A stretch of DNA of 5,871 nt from Ardenticatenia bacterium (GTDB lineage Bacteria > Chloroflexota > Anaerolineae > Aggregatilineales > Ch27), in the NCBI GenBank assembly GCA_026983935.1, contig JALSTC010000005.1, forward strand, positions 1 through 5,871. The letters run 5' to 3'. The notes beneath the pieces were generated by a model that worked only from the letters and a program-made list of their open reading frames with translations, had not been told where the DNA came from and did not search any database. A program made the position numbers and the translations under genes. Of the stretch, positions 1-5,871 are shown piece by piece. The number at the start of each line of letters is the position of its first letter. Position 1 is the first letter of the stretch.

Positions 1-908
1 TGGGCAGCCTGCTGCCTCGTGTCCCACGCAGGGCTGTGCCCTACCTGTTTTTGCTCGTGCCGCTCGTGCTGTACCTGGTCTGGATCATCGGGCCAACTAT
101 CTATACTTTTTACCTCAGCGTGACCAACTGGGACGGTGTCTCTACCCCCACCTACAACGGTCTGTATAACTACCAGCGGCTTTTTGGCTTCGGGCAATTT
201 GCGGATCGTGGCCCGGCGGACGACTTCATCGTAGCGCTACGCAACAATGCTCGCTGGCTGGCGGTGTTCATCACCGTGCCAACGACGCTCGGGCTGGGGC
301 TGGCCCTTGTTTTCAACAACGAAATGCGCGGCGGCAGGTGGTATAAAGTCAGCTTCTATGCGCCTCTGATTCTTTCATTCCCCGTAATCGGTCTGGTCTG
401 GTCGTGGATATACAATCCCCGCCTGGGACTGATTAATTCATTTTTGCGGGCAGCAGGTGTGATGGAGCCGCCGGGGTGGCTAGCCGATGAAGGGCTTGCC
501 ATCTGGGCGATCATCATCGCGGCCGTCTGGCGGCAGGTGGGCTATGTGATGGTGCTCTACCTGGCCGGGCTGAAGAACATCGATCCGACTCTCATTGAGG
601 CTGCGGTCGTGGATGGGGCTAACCGCTGGCAGTTATTCCGCCGGGTTGTGCTGCCGCTGCTTGGACCGGTGACAACCATTGTGATCGTGATCTCGATCAT
701 CGATTCACTGCGTGCCTTTGATTTGGTACAGATCATGACACGGGGCAATACCGGGACCGAGGTGCTGGCGAACCTGATGTACATGGAGGCCTTCAACAAC
801 TACGAAATGGGCTATGGTGCGGCTATTGCAGTGGTGCTGTTTGCCATCAGTCTCATCTTCATCAGTTTCTACCTATGGCGCACCATCCGCAGCGAGCTGG
901 AATATTGA
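1..908 (+). CDS. ABC sugar transporter permease, MalF/UgpA-like (CUT1), 5' end cut by window edge
   Basis: This is one of two inner-membrane subunits of a CUT1 carbohydrate importer. Counting from the GTG at 36, about six membrane segments are visible near residues 3-27, 74-93, 106-126, 153-176, 207-226 and 258-281. The EAA loop that docks the ATPase lies at residues 188-209 (EAAVVDGANRW, then F and LP). The periplasmic loop with 'SVTNWDG' after segment 1 is typical of MalF/UgpA/LacF-type permeases of about 290-310 residues. GTG 36 is probably not the start. The frame stays open to base 3, and the upstream codons read GSLLPRVPRRA, the basic tail expected before segment 1. There is also no well-spaced ribosome site before 36. 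The stop is TGA at 906-908. The next permease follows after 9 bases, so the two are co-transcribed and should form a heterodimer. The family is clear, but the substrate cannot be read from a permease and is inferred from the GH4 gene downstream. Confidence 0.93.
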   Translation, partial: GSLLPRVPRRAVPYLFLLVPLVLYLVWIIGPTIYTFYLSVTNWDGVSTPTYNGLYNYQRLFGFGQFADRGPADDFIVALRNNARWLAVFITVPTTLGLGLALVFNNEMRGGRWYKVSFYAPLILSFPVIGLVWSWIYNPRLGLINSFLRAAGVMEPPGWLADEGLAIWAIIIAAVWRQVGYVMVLYLAGLKNIDPTLIEAAVVDGANRWQLFRRVVLPLLGPVTTIVIVISIIDSLRAFDLVQIMTRGNTGTEVLANLMYMEAFNNYEMGYGAAIAVVLFAISLIFISFYLWRTIRSELEY

Positions 909-913
909 GGGGG
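907..913 (+). promoter_or_regulatory. Ribosome-binding site of the second permease, overlapping the first permease's stop
   Basis: GAGGGGG begins inside the TGA stop of the upstream permease and ends 4 bases before ATG 918. This supports the ATG start and points to translational coupling of the two permeases, which are needed in equal amounts. Confidence 0.7.
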
Positions 914-917
914 AATC

Positions 918-1799
918 ATGACAACTGCAGTTGGTGTCAGGCAGAATGCTCGTCAGGTTACGGGACTGAGCAAGCGGCAGCAGGGACTGGCGACTGCCGG
1001 AAAGTACATCATACTGACTCTGCTCACCTTATTATGGCTGCTCCCCATTATCGCTGCGCTGTTCACGTCATTTCGCACAATGGATGACATCATGATCAAC
1101 GGTTTCTGGAGCCTGCCCCGTGCGCTTGACGCCAGCAATTTTGTCCGGGCCTGGTCAGAAGCCCGAATCAACAACTATCTGTTGAACAGCTTCATCATCA
1201 CCATCCCCTCGCTTTTTGGGATGCTATTCCTCTCGTCATTGAGCGCCTACGCGCTGGCGCGATTCAGGTTCCGGGGTAACATCCTGATCTATTTCATGTA
1301 TGTGGCGGGGACGATGTTGCCCTTTCAGATACTACTACTACCCGTTTTTCGGCTGACCAATGCCCTGGGGCTGTATGATACTTACGGGGCGCTGATCATG
1401 ATCCATGTGGCCTTCCAGCTAGGCTTCTGCACTTTTGTCATGCGCAACTTCATGCGGACAGTTCCCGGGGAAATCCTGGACGCGGCACGGGTAGACGGCT
1501 GCAACGAATTCCGTATCTACTGGCAGATTATGCTACCGCTGAGTCTGCCCTCGCTGGCGGCGCTGGCCACACTTGAGTTCACGTGGGTGTTCAACGATTT
1601 TCTATGGGCGCTGATCCTGGTCAGTTCTGATTCGTTGCGACCGGTGACGGCGGGTCTGGCAACCCTGCAGGGACAGTACACCACCGACTGGCCGTTGATC
1701 ACGGCGGGGGCGCTGCTGGCCACACTGCCCACCATCATTGTGTTTATTTTTCTACAACGGTACTTTATTCAGGGCCTGACTCTCGGATCCGGCAAGTAA
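918..1799 (+). CDS. ABC sugar transporter permease, MalG/UgpE-like (CUT1)
   Basis: This is the second inner-membrane subunit of the importer, 293 residues, the normal length for the MalG/UgpE/LacG group. A cytoplasmic tail of about 28 residues precedes the first membrane segment (about 29-50). Further segments lie near 90-114, 122-142, 152-172, 208-233 and 262-281. The EAA loop is at residues 186-208 and reads ILDAARVDGCNEF, then W and LPL. The usual leading Glu is replaced by Asp, which is common in this subunit. 'FTSFRT' after segment 1 and the C-terminal 'RYFIQGLTLGSGK' are typical family features. ATG 918 is supported by GAGGGGG just upstream. The gene is tightly coupled to the MalF-like gene before it and is followed 73 bases later by the GH4 gene on the same strand. 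The ATPase and binding protein are not in the window. The role as permease is firm; the imported sugar, probably an alpha-galactoside, is inferred. Confidence 0.95.
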   Translation: MTTAVGVRQNARQVTGLSKRQQGLATAGKYIILTLLTLLWLLPIIAALFTSFRTMDDIMINGFWSLPRALDASNFVRAWSEARINNYLLNSFIITIPSLFGMLFLSSLSAYALARFRFRGNILIYFMYVAGTMLPFQILLLPVFRLTNALGLYDTYGALIMIHVAFQLGFCTFVMRNFMRTVPGEILDAARVDGCNEFRIYWQIMLPLSLPSLAALATLEFTWVFNDFLWALILVSSDSLRPVTAGLATLQGQYTTDWPLITAGALLATLPTIIVFIFLQRYFIQGLTLGSGK

Positions 1800-1872
1800 G
1801 CGAAGCCATCCAGAATCACATGCGCTGACCCTGCCGGGGCATATAGGCACAACCCTTCCTGTGAGGTAAACC

Positions 1873-3186
1873 ATGCCGAAGATCGCATTCATCGGTGCGG
1901 GCAGTACGGTTTTCGCCCGGAATCTGATCGGAGATATCCTCAGCTTTCCGGAATTGGCTGATTCCACACTGAGCCTGCACGATATTGATGCCGAACGCCT
2001 GCACACTTCCGAAATCGTGGCGCATAAAGTGGCGCGGGCGCTGGACGTTCAGCCGGTTATCGAAACGACCACAGATCGCCGCCGGGCGCTAGATAGCGCG
2101 GATTACGTCATCAGCATGTTTCAGGTCGGCGGCTATAAACCGGCCACAGTGGTCGACTTTGAAATCCCCAAGAAATATGGCCTGCGCCAGACCATCGCCG
2201 ATACGCTGGGCATCGGCGGCATCATGCGCGGCTTGCGCACAATCCCCGTATTCCTGGATATTGCCCGCGACATGGAGTCGCTCTGCCCGGACGCCTTCCA
2301 CCTGAATTACGTCAACCCAATGGCGACGATCGTCTGGGCCATGCATCGAGCGACGAATATCAAGACGGTCGGGCTGTGCCACAGTGTCCAGGGTACGGCA
2401 GAACAGCTTGCCGCAGATATTGACGTGCCGATTGAGGAGATCAACTATCTATGCGCCGGAATCAATCACATGGCCTTTTATCTACGATTCGAGCGCAAAC
2501 GTGCGGATGGCACTGTCGAAGACCTTTACCCGCTGATCCGCAGGGTGATCGCGGAAGGGCGCGTCCCGGATTGGAACCGCGTACGCTATGAGGTGTTACA
2601 GCGGCTGGGTTACTTCGCGACTGAATCAAGCGAGCATTTCAGCGAGTATGTGCCATGGTTCATCAAGCGTGATCGTCCAGATTTGATCGAGCGCTTTAAC
2701 ATCCCGCTAGATGAATACATCCGCCGCTGCGAAGTCCAGATCGCGGAATGGGAAGACCTGCGGGAAGCACTGGAAGATCACGATGAACCGCTCACCGTGG
2801 AGCGTACGCACGAATACGGTGCCTATATCATTCATAGCATGGAGACGGGCGTTCCGCGTGTGATCAATGGCAATGTGATAAACCACGGTCTGATTGATAA
2901 TCTACCGCAGGGCTGCTGTGTGGAAGTGCCCTGCCTGGTGGACAGGAACGGCCTGCAACCCACACACGTGGGTGCGCTGCCGCCGCATCTGGCTGCGCTG
3001 ATGCAGACCAACATCAATGTACAGACGCTCACCGTTGAGGCGGCCCTCACGGGCAAACGCGAGCATATCTACCATGCGGCCATGCTGGACCCCCACACTG
3101 CCGCCGAGCTTGATCTGGAGCAGATCTGGTCATTGGTGGATGACCTGATTGAAGCGCATGGTAACTGGCTGCCAGCCTATCATTAG
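1873..3186 (+). CDS. melA: GH4 glycosidase, alpha-galactosidase (MelA) type, NAD+- and metal-dependent
   Basis: This 437-residue protein is a full-length GH4 enzyme with no signal peptide, so it should act in the cytoplasm on imported sugar. The NAD+-binding Rossmann start is GAGS (residues 8-11), followed by 'HDIDAERL' (36-43). The substrate and cofactor block NYVNPMA is at 145-151. CHSV is at 169-172 and GINH at 196-199. In known GH4 enzymes the matching Cys and His bind the catalytic divalent metal, usually Mn2+. The HFSEY block (255-259) probably supplies the catalytic Tyr base (Tyr259). The C-terminal block around 331-354 (INGNVINHG, then NLP and VEVP) is also typical. The family works by reversible oxidation at sugar C3 followed by elimination, not by a double-displacement mechanism. 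CHSV, rather than CDMP or CN-P, points to non-phosphorylated alpha-galactosides such as melibiose or raffinose. Relatives in this branch can have other specificities, so the symbol is tentative. ATG 1873 has GAGG at 1863-1866. The 73-base gap before it shows no convincing promoter or terminator, so it probably belongs to the permease operon. Confidence 0.9.
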   Translation: MPKIAFIGAGSTVFARNLIGDILSFPELADSTLSLHDIDAERLHTSEIVAHKVARALDVQPVIETTTDRRRALDSADYVISMFQVGGYKPATVVDFEIPKKYGLRQTIADTLGIGGIMRGLRTIPVFLDIARDMESLCPDAFHLNYVNPMATIVWAMHRATNIKTVGLCHSVQGTAEQLAADIDVPIEEINYLCAGINHMAFYLRFERKRADGTVEDLYPLIRRVIAEGRVPDWNRVRYEVLQRLGYFATESSEHFSEYVPWFIKRDRPDLIERFNIPLDEYIRRCEVQIAEWEDLREALEDHDEPLTVERTHEYGAYIIHSMETGVPRVINGNVINHGLIDNLPQGCCVEVPCLVDRNGLQPTHVGALPPHLAALMQTNINVQTLTVEAALTGKREHIYHAAMLDPHTAAELDLEQIWSLVDDLIEAHGNWLPAYH

Positions 3187-3196
3187 CGCATGGCGG

Positions 3197-3239
3197 CCGG
3201 CAGTGTCCGTCAACGAATGACAATCGCCACACTGGCCGG
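3197..3239. terminator. Imperfect hairpin at the GH4/GH2 convergent junction, possible bidirectional terminator
   Basis: CCGGCAGTGT (3197-3206) pairs with ACACTGGCCGG (3229-3239) to make a 10-base-pair, GC-rich stem with one bulged G and a loop of about 22 bases. It begins in the 23-base gap between the two stop codons and runs into the last codons of the GH2 gene. Neither side has a clear T-tract, so this is not a standard intrinsic terminator. It may pause or protect transcripts, or be chance in GC-rich DNA. Confidence 0.3.
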
Positions 3240-5405
3240 GGGCAGGCGCGGCGTTGTAGCGCGAACGGTGACAGTACCGGGATCGCGGCAGGCTTTTATG
3301 TAGAGTGCCGCCTGCCCGCCCATCAATGCGAACGGATTCTCGCCGATCAGTTCTGCTGGTCCATCCAGCTCAAATGTCACTATCTGGTTTGTATAGGGCA
3401 GTCGGTTGCCGTAGCGATCCACGATTTTGAAGACCAGCCGGGTCATATCCGCGCCGTCGGCCTGTAATTCACCTACGTCCGGCGCAAGGATCAGCGCATT
3501 CGGCAGCCCGTCCGCTGCGATACGCTGTTCAGCAACAGCTTTGCCCTGCACATAGCCGATCAGCCGCAGATCGGCGAACGCCCGTCCCCAGGTCAAATGT
3601 CGCGCCATCGGAATACGGTAGGGGGCGTGGGGCAGATGGGGGAAACTCTCCCGATCTGGTGTGTAACGCCCCAAGGACTCGTCCCCCACAAAGACCTCGA
3701 TTTCATCACAGTTACTGAAAACAACCAACGGATCGTTACCGCCTTCGCTGCGGTCGCCCATTGACCAGATAGTGGCAGCACGCAATACAGGTCTGACATC
3801 CGGCGAAATCTGGCTCTCGTACCAAAAGGCCGCGTATTTCGGTAGTCGGAAGATATCCATCACACCGTGATAGCAAATACGATCGCCGGAACCAAATTCT
3901 TGATGGGTATTGTAGTCAAAGGCACACCAGCCAATTGCCCCTGCAACCCGCGTCATACCGAGCTGCTTATTCTGTATCCAGGCGTGGCGCATGGCATGCT
4001 CGATCAGACGTTCTTCCTGATCCCAGCTCTTGGTCGGGAACATGTGGCCGTTGAACTCGGTAACCAGGTGTGGTGTATGGATGGGTTCGCGGATGTTATT
4101 GGAAAAGTCATTGTACGTGAAGACATCTTCCAGGAACTCACTTTCCCATATGTTGCGCACTCCACCTGTTTGCCGTGTAGGATCAAGTTCATGGGCAAGC
4201 GCGTTTGTCTGTGTATAGAAACTGTCGTTATCCGGCGATTCGTTGATGCGCACTCCCCAGAGAATGATTGAAGGATGGTTGCGGTCGCGTTCGATCATTG
4301 CCCGTACATCACGCAGGCTGAGGGCCTGCCAATCGGCATCGCCGATATACTGCCAACCGGGGATTTCCTCAAAGACAAGCAGGCCGATTTCGTCACATCG
4401 ATTCAGAAAATGCGGCGACTGCGGATAGTGCGAAGTCCGAACGATGTTCACACCCAGTTCATGTTTGAGAATATCGGCATCCTGACGCTGGAGGCGAGGC
4501 GGAGCGGCTGCGCCAATGTAGGGGTATGTCTGATGTCGATTGAGTCCGATCAGGTCGATGCGTTTTCCGTTCAGGTAGAACCCGCCATCTGTTCGAAACT
4601 CAGCCTCGCGGAAGCCGAATCGCTCGGTCTGGACATCCAACAGGTCGTCGGCTTCCATCAGCCGGGCTTGCAACTCGTACAGGGCTGGTACATCCAGTGA
4701 CCAACGTTCAATCTGTGGCAAAGAGGCGAACCGTATGGTAGCCAGCCGCTCTTCCCCAGCAGGGATAACAACACCAGTGCTCTGTGCACTGCTATATTGT
4801 TCACCGTCTATCCCAAGCAGATCAGCCTTCACATCGATCGCACGAGCAGTGTCATCTTGATTCCGAATCCAGACATCCACCTCAAGTCCTGGCGCGTCTG
4901 TCAGAACGTCCTGGGGACGCACAAATACGCCGGTGATATGGCATGGTTCCACCATACGCAGCCTGACATCCCGGTAGATGCCGCCGAAAGTGAGGTAATC
5001 CACAACGTAGCCATAGGGAGGAATATCTGGGCGCTCATTAGAATCAAGGTGCACGGTGAGAATATTCTCTCCTGAGTCGTTCAGATATTCGGTCAGATCA
5101 TGTGAGAACGGGGTATAGCCGCCCCGATATTCTGAAAATGTGTGGCCGTTGATGCTTACTGTACTGGCGATCATCGCACCGTCAAAATCCACATAGACAC
5201 GTCGGCCTTTGCGCGCTTCTGGCAGTGCAAAACGCTTTCGATATGTTGAGATGAACTGATATTCGCGATTATCAAAGTTGTGATGAGGAAAAATTACATT
5301 GGTGTGGGGCAACGTGATCGGCATAAAGGTACTATCAGGTACATCTAATGACAACTTCTCCGGTGCGAAAAGCCAGTCATTGTTGAATGATGTCACTGTT
5401 CTCAC
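3210..5405 (-). CDS. GH2 family glycoside hydrolase, beta-galactosidase-like
   Basis: This 731-residue protein (counting from GTG 5405) has no signal peptide and probably acts in the cytoplasm. The order is typical of GH2. A sugar-binding jelly-roll domain covers about 1-155 and ends in GGIYRDVRL (141-149). An immunoglobulin-like domain spans about 157-265. A TIM-barrel catalytic domain spans about 270-530, and two beta-rich C-terminal domains follow. The last, about 637-731, resembles the C5/Big-like domain of short GH2 beta-galactosidases. Barrel motifs are NRHQTYPYIG (289-298), RTSHYPQS (323-330) and FEEIPGW (345-351). The acid/base should be Glu389 in WGVRINES, and the nucleophile Glu450 in VTEFNGHMFPTK. 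The region matching the glucuronidase NxK motif (about 506-523) lacks it, which argues against a beta-glucuronidase. Beta-galactosidase is the best guess, but other beta-glycosides are possible. The stop is only 23 bases from the GH4 stop, in convergent orientation. The gene has its own promoter region, so it can be controlled apart from the transporter operon. Confidence 0.92.
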   Translation of the reverse strand: MRTVTSFNNDWLFAPEKLSLDVPDSTFMPITLPHTNVIFPHHNFDNREYQFISTYRKRFALPEARKGRRVYVDFDGAMIASTVSINGHTFSEYRGGYTPFSHDLTEYLNDSGENILTVHLDSNERPDIPPYGYVVDYLTFGGIYRDVRLRMVEPCHITGVFVRPQDVLTDAPGLEVDVWIRNQDDTARAIDVKADLLGIDGEQYSSAQSTGVVIPAGEERLATIRFASLPQIERWSLDVPALYELQARLMEADDLLDVQTERFGFREAEFRTDGGFYLNGKRIDLIGLNRHQTYPYIGAAAPPRLQRQDADILKHELGVNIVRTSHYPQSPHFLNRCDEIGLLVFEEIPGWQYIGDADWQALSLRDVRAMIERDRNHPSIILWGVRINESPDNDSFYTQTNALAHELDPTRQTGGVRNIWESEFLEDVFTYNDFSNNIREPIHTPHLVTEFNGHMFPTKSWDQEERLIEHAMRHAWIQNKQLGMTRVAGAIGWCAFDYNTHQEFGSGDRICYHGVMDIFRLPKYAAFWYESQISPDVRPVLRAATIWSMGDRSEGGNDPLVVFSNCDEIEVFVGDESLGRYTPDRESFPHLPHAPYRIPMARHLTWGRAFADLRLIGYVQGKAVAEQRIAADGLPNALILAPDVGELQADGADMTRLVFKIVDRYGNRLPYTNQIVTFELDGPAELIGENPFALMGGQAALYIKACRDPGTVTVRATTPRLPPASVAIVIR

Positions 5406-5409
5406 GGGG

Positions 5410-5417
5410 CCTCCCTT
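5410..5417 (-). promoter_or_regulatory. Ribosome-binding site that sets the GH2 start at GTG 5405
   Basis: On the minus strand AAGGGAGG is followed by CCCC and then GTG (5405-5403). A TTG five codons upstream (5420-5418) is in frame, but it directly abuts this site, would place it inside the coding region, and has no good site of its own. The GTG start gives an N terminus reading MRTVTSFNNDWLF, a natural beginning for a GH2 protein. Confidence 0.8.
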
Positions 5418-5468
5418 CAAATGGCCTGTCGCCCTCTGTCTAGCAGCGGCCTGGCGATTACCAATATG

Positions 5469-5474
5469 ATTATA
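5469..5474 (-). promoter_or_regulatory. Candidate -10 element (TATAAT) for the GH2 gene
   Basis: The minus strand reads TATAAT here, a perfect -10 hexamer about 64 bases upstream of GTG 5405, inside an A+T-rich patch. No hexamer resembling TTGACA is found 16-18 bases upstream; the position at spacing 17 reads CACGTT. There is no TGn extension either. If real, the promoter probably needs an activator or is weak. Confidence 0.5.
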
Positions 5475-5477
5475 CCC

Positions 5478-5488
5478 CGTAGTATACG
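5478..5488. promoter_or_regulatory. Small inverted repeat, candidate operator next to the GH2 -10
   Basis: CGTA-GTA-TACG is an 11-base inverted repeat with 4-base arms, lying just upstream of the candidate -10, where a repressor would block polymerase. The arms are short and no second copy was seen, so a regulator site is only a possibility. Confidence 0.22.
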
Positions 5489-5591
5489 AAAAACGTGGGC
5501 TTTCTCTTATTGCTATTGCAAGAAAATCAAACGCCGCCTTGGCGATTGTCGAAGCGGTTCAAGCAGTACAGTCAACTGCGTAATTTATAAA

Positions 5592-5871
5592 CGGGAATAA
5601 CAGATTGCACGCTATCACAAGTGGCAGCAGCTTGATCAGCGCGGTTTGACTCTGAATGCCAGCGCCACTTAAACTGTGTGTTATACTGCAAAACCACTTG
5701 TTATGTATGCTTATGCTGATGAATTTCCTCAAAATAACTAAGTTCGCGGTTGGGTAGCATCCTCGATCCCTATTCTCTCTATCTTCTCCAGCATTGGAAC
5801 AAATGCTGCTGGATAGGCGGGCAGTTGCCTCATGAGATTCGCGCGCAGGGATACCAGGGATAGCTATATAA
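5592..5871 (+). pseudogene. Decayed ISL3-family transposase fragment, runs off the right edge
   Basis: No open frame survives, but successive + strand frames spell the middle of an ISL3-type transposase. In one frame (5592-5738) the text is RE*QIARYHKWQQLDQRG, then LTLNASAT, a stop, and finally KPLVMYAYADEFPQNN. This fits the internal helix-turn-helix of these proteins ('R..RY..V..L..QGLS..AIA.QLG..RKTV.RYLRA..FPER'). In a second frame (5738-5860) it continues LGSILDPYSLYLLQ, then HWNKCC, GGQLPHEI and RAQGYQG. That matches the conserved 'LDPY.PYL..RW..GC.N..QL..EI.AQGY.GS' block that follows. Lesions are TAA at 5598-5600, TAA at 5670-5672, a frameshift near 5730-5741, and TAG at 5861-5863. 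The first two stops each differ by one C-to-T change from the CAA (Gln) expected there. The left boundary is unclear: the sequence before 5592 does not clearly match the N-terminal zinc-finger or catalytic parts. IS21-type IstA is a weaker alternative, since it also has a helix-turn-helix. It is not functional as seen. Confidence 0.68.

Larger units (their letters stand above)
5421..5591. other. Non-coding spacer: GH2 leader and promoter region, unassigned left flank of the transposase relic
   Basis: Apart from the candidate promoter elements for the GH2 gene, this stretch has no gene I can support. A short + strand frame (5524-5583) reads KSNAALAIVEAVQAVQSTA and then stops. It looks protein-like but has no start or ribosome site. 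It could be a fragment of the decayed transposase in another frame or of a different lost gene. No inverted repeats marking an insertion sequence end were recognised. Confidence 0.4.

Noticed and set aside
1800..1872. Promoter or terminator between the second permease and GH4
   Set aside because: There is no paired -35/-10 set, and no hairpin followed by a T-run is visible. Only the GH4 ribosome site (GAGG at 1863-1866) is supported.
2089..2382. Minus-strand ORF of 97 residues within the GH4 gene
   Set aside because: It is antisense to the conserved NAD+ and metal-binding part of GH4, so it is a shadow frame.
3867..4271. Long + strand ORFs opposite the GH2 gene (also 4275-4700 and 4797-5075)
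   Set aside because: They are antisense to a clearly conserved GH2 coding sequence, have no ribosome sites and resemble no known protein.
5535..5544. Small palindrome CGCC-TT-GGCG
   Set aside because: The arms are only 4 bases and it does not sit at a useful distance from any start or -10, so chance is the simplest explanation.
5679..5687. Extended -10-like TGTTATACT on the + strand
   Set aside because: It falls inside the transposase relic, has no matching -35, and has no gene downstream in the window.
5703..5741. Short ORF MYAYADEFPQNN as a possible leader peptide
   Set aside because: It has no ribosome site and is explained as the helix-turn-helix/linker part (RYLRA..FPER) of the decayed transposase.
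5738..5833. Minus-strand ORF of 31 residues beginning MRQLPAYPAAFVPMLEK
   Set aside because: It looks protein-like but lacks a ribosome site, has an in-frame stop just upstream (5864-5866), and lies antisense to the better-supported transposase block, so it is a shadow of that old coding sequence.

Overview
The window carries a sugar uptake and hydrolysis locus of a free-living, saccharolytic bacterium with moderately high GC. The genes look most like those of Chloroflexota (Anaerolineae-type) or Gram-positive relatives. That placement is inferred from the style of the GH4, GH2 and ISL3 protein sequences, not from any marker gene.

Positions 1-3186 (+ strand) form one run of three genes. Two are CUT1-type ABC sugar permeases: a MalF/UgpA-like gene cut by the left edge, and a MalG/UgpE-like gene 9 bases after it. 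A GH4 glycosidase with the CHSV signature of the alpha-galactosidase (MelA) branch follows after 73 bases. The solute-binding protein is probably upstream, outside the window. No ATPase gene is seen, which is usual for CUT1 systems served by a shared MsmX/UgpC-like ATPase.

Positions 3210-5405 (- strand) encode a GH2 glycosidase, best read as a cytoplasmic beta-galactosidase-like enzyme. It converges tail to tail on the GH4 gene with only 23 bases between the stop codons. An imperfect hairpin spans the junction. Its start is a GTG at 5405, directly behind a strong AAGGGAGG ribosome-binding site. A perfect TATAAT lies about 64 bases further upstream. Together the genes suggest import of galactose-containing oligosaccharides and cleavage inside the cell of alpha bonds by GH4 and probably beta bonds by GH2.

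Positions 5421-5871 contain no intact gene. The first part is the GH2 leader and promoter region. From about 5592 to the right edge, the + strand holds a badly decayed ISL3-family transposase fragment. It has the internal helix-turn-helix, the FP-containing linker and the 'LDPY...W...QL..EI.AQGY.G' block, broken by stop codons and a frameshift. This relic is the least obvious content of the window. I see no evidence of a wholly new biological system here.
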